Shown piece by piece: positions 37,173 through 44,329 of a DNA stretch of 55,103 bases. Origin of the DNA: Crocosphaera sp. (GTDB taxonomy: Bacteria > Cyanobacteriota > Cyanobacteriia > Cyanobacteriales > Microcystaceae); the NCBI GenBank assembly GCA_030065205.1, contig JASJDN010000022.1, positions 1 to 55,103 on the forward strand, written 5' to 3'. Position numbers and translations under genes: made by a program. Under the pieces are notes generated by a model, which was given only the letters and a program-made list of their open reading frames with translations, did no database searches and was not told the origin of the DNA. How positions within the stretch are numbered: position 1 is the stretch's first letter; each line of letters starts with the position of its first letter.

Positions 37173-38483
37173 ATGAATACTGTGACCGATCAATGTTCAG
37201 AGATTTTCCAGCAAGAGACAAAAATGCCTAACCCCTTATACCATCAAAATAGGTCACAACAATTAATTCGGCAAATTTATTGTCTATTAAACTCTGATGT
37301 TGATCCCCAAGAAAAAATTGCTAAAATTTTAGCCATTATGGGAAAAGCTTATCATCTCGATAATTTAGTTTTGTTGAGGATAGAAGCATCAGTATGCCAA
37401 ATTTATAATTGTTGGGGAGTAAGAGATAAAAATTGGCTAGAAAATTTTGTTTATCAGCAATGGTTTCCTCTGGTTAACTGTACCAAACAACATCAAGTTT
37501 ATCAGTTTTGTCAAGGGGATGCTATTGTTACCAACTCTTGTGAAATTCTCCCTTCTAGACAGGTTAAACATCAAGGTCAATTTAACTGCTGTATATTAAG
37601 TCTTCCTTTGTATCTAAACCAGCAATTTTTTGGTTATTTAATCTTACAAACTGAACAATCTGAGAGGGTTTTTAATCAAGAAGAAATAGATAGTTTAGAA
37701 ATTATCACCTATCAAATTGCTATCGCTATTCAGCAAATTCAATGGGTAGAAAAAATAAACTTAATTGAATTAGAAAATAGAAAACTACAATCTTCCAGCG
37801 ATCATAAAAGTGATTATTTATCCCACGTTAGTCATGAATTAAGAACTCCTCTTGCTGGTATTTTAGGATTTTCTAAAATGTTAAAACAGGAAATTTATGG
37901 AACCCTAAATAATAAGCAAAAAGAGTATGTTAATGGAATTAGAGTATCAGGTGAGCATTTATTAGCCCTAGTTAATGACTTTTTGGATCTCTCCAAAATC
38001 GAAGCTAATAAAGAAGAATTATTCTTAGAAACTGTTGCGGTTGAAGATATTTGTTTAGCAGCAATATCCATTGTACAACCCAAAGCAAATGAGCAAAACT
38101 TAGACCTTGTTTTAAACTTAAGTGATCAAGTCGATTTTTGTACCGTTGATCAACGAAAAATCAAACAAATTCTGATCAACCTACTATCTAATGCTATCAA
38201 ATTTACAGAAGAAGGTTCAGTGACGTTACAAGTTAAGAAAGTTGACAATTTACTGACGTTTTCTGTTATCGATACAGGAATTGGTATTAAAGAAGACGAT
38301 CAAAAGAAACTGTTTCAACCCTTCCAACAAATTCATAGTAATCTCAGTCGCAAACATAAAGGGACGGGTTTAGGGTTAGCGTTATCACGGAAACTAGCGC
38401 AACTTCATCAAGGAAACCTGACCTTAAGCTCAGAATATGGTAAAGGAAGTTGTTTTACCCTAGCATTACCCCTGAAACCCTAA
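37173..38483 (+). CDS. GAF-domain sensor histidine kinase
   Basis: A 436-residue soluble kinase: a GAF-type domain at about residues 35-190 (LLNSDVDPQEKIAKILAIMG, LVLLRIEA, CCILSLPLYLNQQFFGYLIL), then HisKA with SHELRTPLAGILGF (phospho-His near 220) and the HATPase domain with N box NLLSNAIKFTEEG, G1 DTGIGIKEDD and G2 GTGLGLAL. It lacks membrane spans, so it senses a cytoplasmic signal. No response regulator is adjacent. ATG 37173 is preferred to TTG 37152. Confidence 0.9.
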   Translation: MNTVTDQCSEIFQQETKMPNPLYHQNRSQQLIRQIYCLLNSDVDPQEKIAKILAIMGKAYHLDNLVLLRIEASVCQIYNCWGVRDKNWLENFVYQQWFPLVNCTKQHQVYQFCQGDAIVTNSCEILPSRQVKHQGQFNCCILSLPLYLNQQFFGYLILQTEQSERVFNQEEIDSLEIITYQIAIAIQQIQWVEKINLIELENRKLQSSSDHKSDYLSHVSHELRTPLAGILGFSKMLKQEIYGTLNNKQKEYVNGIRVSGEHLLALVNDFLDLSKIEANKEELFLETVAVEDICLAAISIVQPKANEQNLDLVLNLSDQVDFCTVDQRKIKQILINLLSNAIKFTEEGSVTLQVKKVDNLLTFSVIDTGIGIKEDDQKKLFQPFQQIHSNLSRKHKGTGLGLALSRKLAQLHQGNLTLSSEYGKGSCFTLALPLKP

Positions 38484-38695
38484 ACTCCTTGTATGAAGAA
38501 ATATTAATGTTTACGATTGAATTCATGCAATAGTTTACTTAAGTTAATAATAAATATAGATAATGTCAATATTTTTGTTATTTAACTTTACAATTAAGAG
38601 GAAATTTTAGACTCTATCATCAAAAATTTCCGAATAAATACCACTTTATCCTATCTTTACAATCCATTAATAATTTAGAACTTTGTTTATATGCG

Positions 38696-38859
38696 GGCTC
38701 TCCTGTAGTTATGGTGATCAGAAAAATTTATACCTCGTAGGGTGGGTTAGGGGCAGGGTTGATTTTTATGAAAACACAATAACTTATGGTCTGCAACCTA
38801 ACCCACCATTTTAGGTATGTAGTCTATTATACTTTTTACCCCACACTGTCGGGAGAGCC
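38696..38859. repeat. Nested palindrome GGCTCTCC...GGTGGGTTAGG...
   Basis: GGCTCTCC (38696-38703) pairs with GGAGAGCC (38852-38859) and inside it GGTGGGTTAGG (38741-38751) pairs exactly with CCTAACCCACC (38797-38807). The inner word is a frequent theme of interspersed repeats in cyanobacteria. No coding capacity; consistent with a MITE. Confidence 0.65.
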
Positions 38860-38981
38860 ATAATATATGAGAACCCATTAGGACATAATATTATTATGTC
38901 CCTACAAGCGCAATTTGTAGGAGTTTAACACTGAGCAGAGTCGAAGTGTTAAACTCTTTCTCACAACGGAAACCTGATTGC
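38860..38981 (+). mobile_element. MITE-like repeat, copy 1 (right end CCTGATTGC)
   Basis: About 120 bp that match, in inverted orientation, the 131-bp element at 50424-50554. Shared features are the palindrome GGACATAATATTATTATGTCC-like centre (38881-38901), the hairpin GTTTAACACTGAGC/TCGAAGTGTTAAAC and the end CCTGATTGC. The left terminal repeat is missing, replaced by the adjoining palindrome. It runs into the 5' end of the following small reading frame. Confidence 0.75.
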
Positions 38982-39043
38982 TTCATTTTGGTTGTAATGC
39001 TATTGAGTTAGCAGGAATATCACAAGCTGAGGTTCCCGTTTTA

Positions 39044-39214
39044 ATGACATCAAGTAACTCTCAACCAGTTCCCTCTGCTTCGGAAAGTGAAATTAATGAT
39101 TATAATAAAATTAAACTAGCAGAACTCCAAGAAAGGTATCAGTTTTTGACAGAAGAAATTAGAGAACTGAGAAAATCTATTACCTTATTTGATAAGCTAA
39201 GAATGAGAGCTTAA
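39044..39214 (+). CDS. Small hypothetical protein with coiled-coil C-terminus
   Basis: A 56-residue protein: a Ser/Pro-rich start (MTSSNSQPVPSASES) followed by a charged helix with heptad spacing (LAELQERYQFLTEEIREL) that looks like a coiled coil. It ends 18 bases before larE on the same strand. The open frame continues upstream to 38978, but that part overlaps the mobile repeat, so ATG 39044 is preferred. The family is not recognised; the coupling to larE may be only positional. Confidence 0.5.
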   Translation: MTSSNSQPVPSASESEINDYNKIKLAELQERYQFLTEEIRELRKSITLFDKLRMRA

Positions 39215-39232
39215 AAAATTGTCTTAAATCAA

Positions 39233-40063
39233 ATGCTTACGGATAAATTAACCCAATTAAAAACAATATTTACAGAAATGGAAAGGGCGTTAATTGCCTA
39301 TTCTGGGGGAATTGATAGTACCCTAGTTGCGAAAGTGGCCTATGATGTTTTAGGCGATCGCGCGTTAGCCGTAACTGCGGTTTCCCCTTCCTTACTCCCC
39401 GAAGAATTAGAAGACGCAAAAGTTCAAGCAGCAACTATCGGTATCCCCCACGAGTTGGTTAACACCCACGAAATGGATAACCCCAACTACACCTCAAACC
39501 CCGTCAATCGCTGTTATTTTTGTAAAAGCGAACTCCATGACACCCTCAAACCCTTAGCCTTAAAACGGGGTTATCCCTACGTTGTGGATGGGGTCAACGC
39601 CGACGACTTACAAGACTATCGGCCCGGGATTCAAGCAGCCAAAGAAAGAGGGGCGCGATCGCCCTTAGCAGAAGTAGGTATCACAAAACTAGAAGTCCGT
39701 CAACTGTCCCAAGCTTTGGGTTTACCCTGGTGGGATAAACCGGCACAACCCTGCTTAAGTTCCCGTTTTCCTTATGGTGAAGCAATTACTGTCGAAAAAT
39801 TACAACGAGTGGGACGGGCCGAAATTTACCTCCGAAACTTAGGCTATCATAACTTAAGGGTGCGATCGCAGGGAGACACCGCCAGAATTGAGTTACCCCC
39901 TGAACAAATTAAAGAATTTGTTGCCACCACAGATTTAGACCAATTAGTAGCTAAATTGCAAGGATTGGGCTTTATTTATGTCACCCTCGATTTAGAAGGG
40001 TATCGCAGTGGTAAATTAAATCAGGAAATTTCAGGAAAAAATGTGGCAAACACGCTAAGCTAA
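39233..40063 (+). CDS. larE: LarE-like ATP-dependent sulfur transferase
   Basis: A 276-residue PP-loop protein: IAYSGGIDSTLVAKVAYD (ATP-binding SGGxDS), NPVNRCYFCKSELHDTL (with the Cys that in LarE donates sulfur) and PCLSSRFPYGEAIT. LarE makes the thiolated nickel-pincer nucleotide cofactor of lactate racemase from a LarB product. Cysteine count is higher than in single-Cys LarE: the CYFC pair and PCLSSR suggest the class that may use an iron-sulfur cluster. LarB and LarC genes are not in this window. Confidence 0.92.
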   Translation: MLTDKLTQLKTIFTEMERALIAYSGGIDSTLVAKVAYDVLGDRALAVTAVSPSLLPEELEDAKVQAATIGIPHELVNTHEMDNPNYTSNPVNRCYFCKSELHDTLKPLALKRGYPYVVDGVNADDLQDYRPGIQAAKERGARSPLAEVGITKLEVRQLSQALGLPWWDKPAQPCLSSRFPYGEAITVEKLQRVGRAEIYLRNLGYHNLRVRSQGDTARIELPPEQIKEFVATTDLDQLVAKLQGLGFIYVTLDLEGYRSGKLNQEISGKNVANTLS

Positions 40064-40123
40064 CGAGTAATTAGCGGTCATAAACCAATGCCATTTTGAC
40101 CTCCTCACCGCCCTATAAGTGCA

Positions 40124-40445
40124 GTGATTCCTAAACCTCGCAATTTAAGTTTCTGCTTCACTCACCGTTGCATACCACAGTTTAAAAAACCATGTACTGT
40201 CTTACACAGAGTCCACAGACTTTTATCCCATTTCAGAGATCCGATCCCGATAGCCCGTCGGTACGGTGTCAGCCAAAGCTTTTTGTACTTGCTGCTTGGA
40301 TATTTTACCTGTACAAGCTTTTTCTGTACAGAACGCCATATATCCAGTCTTCAAGGTGCAATACCGACTGCTTGGTTTTCGCTTTTCGGTACAATACCAT
40401 TCTAGCAAAGCCGTCGTTCTACGACGGGGTTTAAGACCCAAAAAT
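40124..40445 (+). mobile_element. Possible decayed IS200/IS605 right end
   Basis: This otherwise gene-free stretch ends in a perfect 7-bp hairpin CCGTCGT TCT ACGACGG (40411-40427) followed by GGTTTAAGACCC, and just before it one frame reads SSKAVVLRRGLRPK. Hairpins overlapping the end of a frame are the mark of tnpB right ends elsewhere in this window. No TnpB core is left, and the reading on which strand was coding is uncertain. Confidence 0.35.
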
Positions 40446-40449
40446 TTTG

Positions 40450-41337
40450 ATGACAAAACGGGCCCTCCTTTTAGTTAACCGTCACTCTCGCAAAGGTCAA
40501 CAAAGTTTTGCCCAAGCGGTGGATATTCTCAACGACTTGGGTTTTGAGTTGATTGTGGTTCCCATCAAATCCTCTGAAGAATTACCCCAACTGGTACGCC
40601 AACACGGACCCAAAGTTGATCTCGTCATCGTCGGAGGAGGGGACGGAACCCTTAATGGAGTGGTGGATAGTTTAATGGATATGCACCTTCCTTTGGGGAT
40701 TTTACCCCTGGGAACCGCCAATGATTTGGCCCGAACCCTCAACATTCCTTTTGGTATTCCTCAAGCGTGTCAAGTGATTGCAGAGGGACACCTGAAATAT
40801 ATTGATCTCGGTTGGGTGAATGGGAAACACTTTTTTAATGTGGCCAGTTTGGGGTTAAGTGTGGAAATCACCGAAAAATTATCCAGAGGGGCTAAACGTC
40901 GTTGGGGAGTTTTAGCCTATGGGTTTACTGCCCTGCAAGTCATGAGTCAAACCCGCCCCTTTCACGCCCATATTAAGATAAATGGGGAAACTATTGACGT
41001 GAAAACCATTCAAATTGCGGTAGGAAATGGTCGTTTTTATGGAGGAGGGATGGCGGTGGCTGAAGATGCGACCATTGATGATCAACGATTGGATTTATAC
41101 AGCTTAGAATTGCAATATTGGTGGCAAATTTTCCCCCTTTTATGGCGACTTCCTCAAGGACAACATGGGTATTTACCTTGGGTGAGAACCTTAGAAGGAG
41201 AATATATCGAAATTTATACTCGCAAAACACAAGATATCAATACCGATGGGGAAATTGTTACCCATACTCCCGCTATTTTTCGTGTCATTCCCCAAAGTTT
41301 AGGGGTTTTTGTCCCAAACAAGTCCATGACGGTCTAA
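40450..41337 (+). CDS. YegS/DgkB-like lipid kinase
   Basis: A 295-residue diacylglycerol-kinase-fold protein: ALLLVNRHSRKGQQ (phosphate-binding start), VIVGGGDGTLNGVVDSL (ATP-binding GGGDGT), LGILPLGTANDLARTL and IDLGWVNGKHFFNVASLGLS. It phosphorylates a lipid such as diacylglycerol or phosphatidylglycerol. Codon 40447 (TTG) precedes ATG 40450, which is preferred. It comes immediately after the IS-like relic and has no obvious own terminator. Confidence 0.9.
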   Translation: MTKRALLLVNRHSRKGQQSFAQAVDILNDLGFELIVVPIKSSEELPQLVRQHGPKVDLVIVGGGDGTLNGVVDSLMDMHLPLGILPLGTANDLARTLNIPFGIPQACQVIAEGHLKYIDLGWVNGKHFFNVASLGLSVEITEKLSRGAKRRWGVLAYGFTALQVMSQTRPFHAHIKINGETIDVKTIQIAVGNGRFYGGGMAVAEDATIDDQRLDLYSLELQYWWQIFPLLWRLPQGQHGYLPWVRTLEGEYIEIYTRKTQDINTDGEIVTHTPAIFRVIPQSLGVFVPNKSMTV

Positions 41338-41388
41338 TCGTGAAGTTTTGTAAAGGGATACCGACATTTTTCTAAGGTTGGTGTTAGT

Positions 41389-41550
41389 ATGGCAGTAGGC
41401 ACAAGGAAGTACACCAAACTTCTACAAAAGGAACCGATTGGAGTATGTGCCATCTGCTTTAGTCGGCGCAGTGTTTTAAACACCAACATTCTTCATAGAC
41501 ACGATGGTATTACCCGCAGCTTTTTAAGTGAGTTTTTTAAGGAGGTGTAA
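41389..41550 (+). CDS. Possible 53-residue protein with a CxxC motif
   Basis: ATG 41389 to TAA 41548-41550. The product is basic (MAVGTRKYTKLLQKEPIGV) with a CAIC pair and several His (ILHRHDG), a composition like a short zinc-binding or HNH-related fragment. AAGGAGG lies at its end, not its start, and no start site signal is visible. I do not recognise it; it may be a piece of a lost mobile-element gene. Confidence 0.25.
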   Translation: MAVGTRKYTKLLQKEPIGVCAICFSRRSVLNTNILHRHDGITRSFLSEFFKEV

Positions 41551-41697
41551 GGGTGAGAGCCATAATCAACACCTGAGTCGGAAAGAGGATGTTGAGTTGC
41601 ACAAGAAGCATTGTGATTTCAGTGTTCACTTTAGCTAGTCACTATCTAACCAATTCATTTAGATTTCTAGGAGTCCATATCCTTTGTACACTGATTA

Positions 41698-41725
41698 ACC
41701 CGCCCCCAAAGGCGGGTAGCTTGTT
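41698..41725 (+). terminator. Hairpin ACCCGCC/GGCGGGT
   Basis: A 7-bp stem with a 6-nt loop (41698-41717) followed by AGCTTGTTTTT on the plus strand. It lies between the convergent lipid kinase and ycf37-like genes and may stop transcription, though the T run is 5 bases off the stem. Confidence 0.5.
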
Positions 41726-41743
41726 TTTGGGGAAGAAAAACAA

Positions 41744-42274
41744 TTATTTTGAGCTAACGAGACGTTTACGTAATAATTCGGCGCGACGCTTAGCTATTTT
41801 ATTATTTTCATCAAATTTTAACGTTTCTTCGTAGGTTTCCACTGCTTTAGGGATCATTTGTTTTTTCTCATAAGCATTGGCCAAATTGTTGAGAGCGATC
41901 ACATACTCAGGATAGAGTTTAATGGCATCTTTATAGTTGCGAATTGCCAGGTCTACCTGTTCTTGAGAAAAATAAGCAAACCCTAGAGCATTGTACATCA
42001 ACGCTTTGTTTTCAGCATCAATTTTTTCTCCCGTTTTAAACCCTTTTTGCAAGAGACTAACCGCTTGAACATACAATTTCTTATCAAGATATAAACTAGC
42101 TAATTCATAATACTCCTGTGCTGTTCCTTTTTCCTTTTGTAGCTTTTCCTGCAACTTATAGAAGCGGTTTTCTGTGCGACGGGTTTTAATAATTTGGAAG
42201 AGGAGAAAAATAGCCAGTCCTCCCAAAAAAACCACAATCCCTGATAAATAAATAATTGGCAATACTTCATTCAT
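41744..42274 (-). CDS. ycf37: Ycf37-like photosystem I assembly TPR protein
   Basis: A 176-residue protein with one N-terminal membrane helix (IIYLSGIVVFLGGLAIFLLF), a basic loop and then EYYELASLYLDKKLYVQAV, ALGFAYFSQEQVDLAIRNY and ALNNLANAYEKKQMIPKAV: three TPR units. Length and layout match Ycf37 (Synechocystis slr0171 type), a thylakoid protein that aids photosystem I assembly and stability. The assignment is from memory of the family pattern. It ends in RLVSSK. Confidence 0.75.
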   Translation of the reverse strand: MNEVLPIIYLSGIVVFLGGLAIFLLFQIIKTRRTENRFYKLQEKLQKEKGTAQEYYELASLYLDKKLYVQAVSLLQKGFKTGEKIDAENKALMYNALGFAYFSQEQVDLAIRNYKDAIKLYPEYVIALNNLANAYEKKQMIPKAVETYEETLKFDENNKIAKRRAELLRKRLVSSK

Positions 42275-42421
42275 TCTTTAGTACATCCCAAAGTAACTTG
42301 TTGCTGTCAGACGTTTCTGGTATCAAAATCTTACTTCTGACTTCTGATTTCTGTGCATTTGCGCCGGAGCGGAGCGAGGAACTTCTGTGCGATAGCGCCG
42401 GAACAAAGTGAGGAACTTCTT

Positions 42422-43204
42422 TTAAGGAAGTCCCCAATATTCCAGACGCTTAGCCAACCATCCAGACGCTTTCCAGTGACCAATGGCTTGATTAACACGA
42501 CTCCGTAAACTAGCATACTGCAATCCTTTGGGCATCACCACCCCCAGACCTTCCCCAGATAAGCGTATCGGTAGTTGATAATAGTGAGGGTATTGCTGCA
42601 CCCAACCCGCTAAAATGCTATTATCAGCAGCAAAAGCTTGCACTTGTTCAGCTTCGAGTAAAGTCAAGGCTTCTTGATATGAATCAACGCCGATCAGTTC
42701 TGCTTGAGGCAGTTCTGCACGAATCACCGCTATGGTACTCGAACGGTTAAGCACAGCGATTTTAACGCGAGAGAGATGATCTACGGCGCGAATGGTGGGA
42801 TGATTGGTAACGATACCTGTACCATCCAAATAATAGTAGGAACTAAAGTTAACCAAACGTCCGCGAGAGGGATTAATCGTAACTCTAGCGATCGCAATAT
42901 CCACTTCTCCATCAATGACTTTTTGCAGACGGTCTTGATTACGCACCGGTTGTAAGATAACCGCTTGAGGATCACCTAAAATATCGTTAGCCAACTGTTT
43001 CGCCAAGTCTATTTCTAATCCTTGTAATTGATTTTCTGGGTCAATAAATCCTAAAGGACGACTATTATCTTTAACAGCAACGATCAACTTTCCTCGTTCT
43101 TTAATCTCTTCTAACGTAGCAGCAATCAGACGAGGATTACCGAGATTCAAAAATACACCGATGGTCAATATTAACACCAATTTCTTTGTCAAAGCCTTAA
43201 GCAT
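42422..43204 (-). CDS. Periplasmic substrate-binding protein (PBP-II, amino-acid type)
   Basis: A 260-residue type II periplasmic binding protein with a signal peptide (KKLVLILTIGVFLNLGNPRLIA, cleavage near residue 28). After it come IKERGKLIVAVKDNSRPLGF, LQGLEIDLAKQLANDIL and VDIAIARVTINPSRG, the common start of the amino-acid-binding family. No ABC permease or ATPase is nearby. It is the third gene of an operon after a hybrid kinase and a diguanylate cyclase, with 30 bases from the cyclase stop, so it may serve as a sensor subunit. It ends in YWGLP. Confidence 0.88.
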   Translation of the reverse strand: MLKALTKKLVLILTIGVFLNLGNPRLIAATLEEIKERGKLIVAVKDNSRPLGFIDPENQLQGLEIDLAKQLANDILGDPQAVILQPVRNQDRLQKVIDGEVDIAIARVTINPSRGRLVNFSSYYYLDGTGIVTNHPTIRAVDHLSRVKIAVLNRSSTIAVIRAELPQAELIGVDSYQEALTLLEAEQVQAFAADNSILAGWVQQYPHYYQLPIRLSGEGLGVVMPKGLQYASLRSRVNQAIGHWKASGWLAKRLEYWGLP

Positions 43205-43234
43205 TTATCCTACTCATTCATAAATCATTGTTAA

Positions 43235-44290
43235 CTATTTACCAACTTTTAATTGTTGATTGTGCATAATAGCAACTCGATTTCTGCCGTTTTCTTTGGC
43301 TGCAAAAAGAGCCGTATCTGCCCGTTTAAGAATATCGTCTATTTTCTTGTCTTTCGGGTCATAGCTTGCCACTCCAACACTAACAGTAATGTTAACAGTT
43401 TTATCTTCTACCTGCAAACTTTCTTGAGTCATCGCTTCACAAACACGCTGGGCTGCTATTTTAGCCCCTTCTAAATCAGTATGGGGTAAAATAACCACAA
43501 ATTCTTCTCCACCTAATCTGCCTAAATGGCCGTTTTTCTTGAGAGCTTCTTCTTCGGTTTCTAGTCGTCCAATATGGTCTACTTTGCGAATACAATTTAA
43601 GGTAAGTTTGACCATCATTTTTATTGCTTCATCCCCCACATCGTGACCATAGGTATCATTAATACTTTTAAATTTATCAATATCAATCATTAACACAGAA
43701 AAAGTATATTGATCTTTATAACGTTGGCCTCGTTCAAATTCTTGTTTTCCCAGTTTAAAAATAGAGCGACGATTAGGAATACCTGTCAATTCATCGGTGG
43801 CGGCAATTCGTTTCATTTCTTCATAAGCAGTTTCTAGTTGATCTTTAGTTCTTTTCATTTCTTGGTAAGCAGTTTCTAGTTGATCTTTAGTTTTTTTGAA
43901 GTCTAAATGAGTTTTAACCCTGGCTAAAAGTTCAGGGGTTCTAAAGGGTTTGGTGACATAATCAACTGCCCCTAATTCAAAGGCTTGAACGAGAAAATCA
44001 GTTTCCGTAGCAGCTGTCAAAAAAATGATAGGGATTTGTTCGGTTTTGGGGTTTTCTTTGAGTCTTTTACACACTTCTAAGCCATTAATTTCAGGCATCA
44101 TTAAATCGAGTAAAATCAAGTCAGGTTCTGTGACTTCTATCCGTTCTAAAGCTTGTTTACCTGAGAGAGCAAACGTGGTTCCATAGCCTGATGTATCCAA
44201 AATTTCGATTAATAACTGTAGATTTTTACGAATATCATCCACAACTAAAATTAAAAAATCTTCGGGGTTAAAAGGAGCTAAATTTTTCAT
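43235..44290 (-). CDS. Response regulator-GGDEF diguanylate cyclase (PleD-like)
   Basis: A 351-residue protein: receiver domain 1-130 (ILVVDDIRKNLQLL, phospho-Asp in LILLDLMMPEING, Lys in VTKPFR), a coiled linker with a 14-residue exact-type tandem repeat (KTKDQLETAYQEM/RTKDQLETAYEEM) and a GGDEF domain with the active GGEEF motif. Between the strand DHIGRL and the motif there is an extra block of about 17 residues (ETEEEALKKNGHLGRL) that repeats the GRL word, so the active-site hairpin is enlarged. Predicted c-di-GMP synthase controlled by phosphorylation. Starts 39 bases after the hybrid kinase gene. Confidence 0.92.
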   Translation of the reverse strand: MKNLAPFNPEDFLILVVDDIRKNLQLLIEILDTSGYGTTFALSGKQALERIEVTEPDLILLDLMMPEINGLEVCKRLKENPKTEQIPIIFLTAATETDFLVQAFELGAVDYVTKPFRTPELLARVKTHLDFKKTKDQLETAYQEMKRTKDQLETAYEEMKRIAATDELTGIPNRRSIFKLGKQEFERGQRYKDQYTFSVLMIDIDKFKSINDTYGHDVGDEAIKMMVKLTLNCIRKVDHIGRLETEEEALKKNGHLGRLGGEEFVVILPHTDLEGAKIAAQRVCEAMTQESLQVEDKTVNITVSVGVASYDPKDKKIDDILKRADTALFAAKENGRNRVAIMHNQQLKVGK

Positions 44291-44329
44291 TTTTTTTTAA
44301 GGATTAAGGACCAAAAATAAATTAAATGA

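Larger units (their letters stand above)
38484..39043. other. Intergenic region rich in palindromic repeats
   Basis: After the kinase gene this gap holds two fused repeats: a long palindrome at 38696-38859 and, directly after it, one copy of the GCAATCAGG-type element (38860-38981). 38484-38695 is AT-rich with nothing recognisable. Confidence 0.6.
41338..41743. other. Intergenic region with a small open frame and a hairpin
   Basis: This gap contains a 53-codon frame (41389-41550), an inverted repeat GTTGGTGTT (41377-41385)/AACACCAAC (41479-41487), and the hairpin at 41698-41717. The stretch 41551-41690 shows nothing recognisable. Confidence 0.5.

Noticed and set aside
42340..42421. Repeated GCGCCGGA...GAGGAACTTCT words, also near 49530-49610
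   Set aside because: Short degenerate repeats without clear ends or inverted arms; too weak to define an element.
43811..43895. Short tandem DNA repeat (42-bp unit) in the GGDEF gene
   Set aside because: It is in frame and encodes two copies of a coiled-coil heptad segment in the linker, a common event, so it is noted only in the gene entry.
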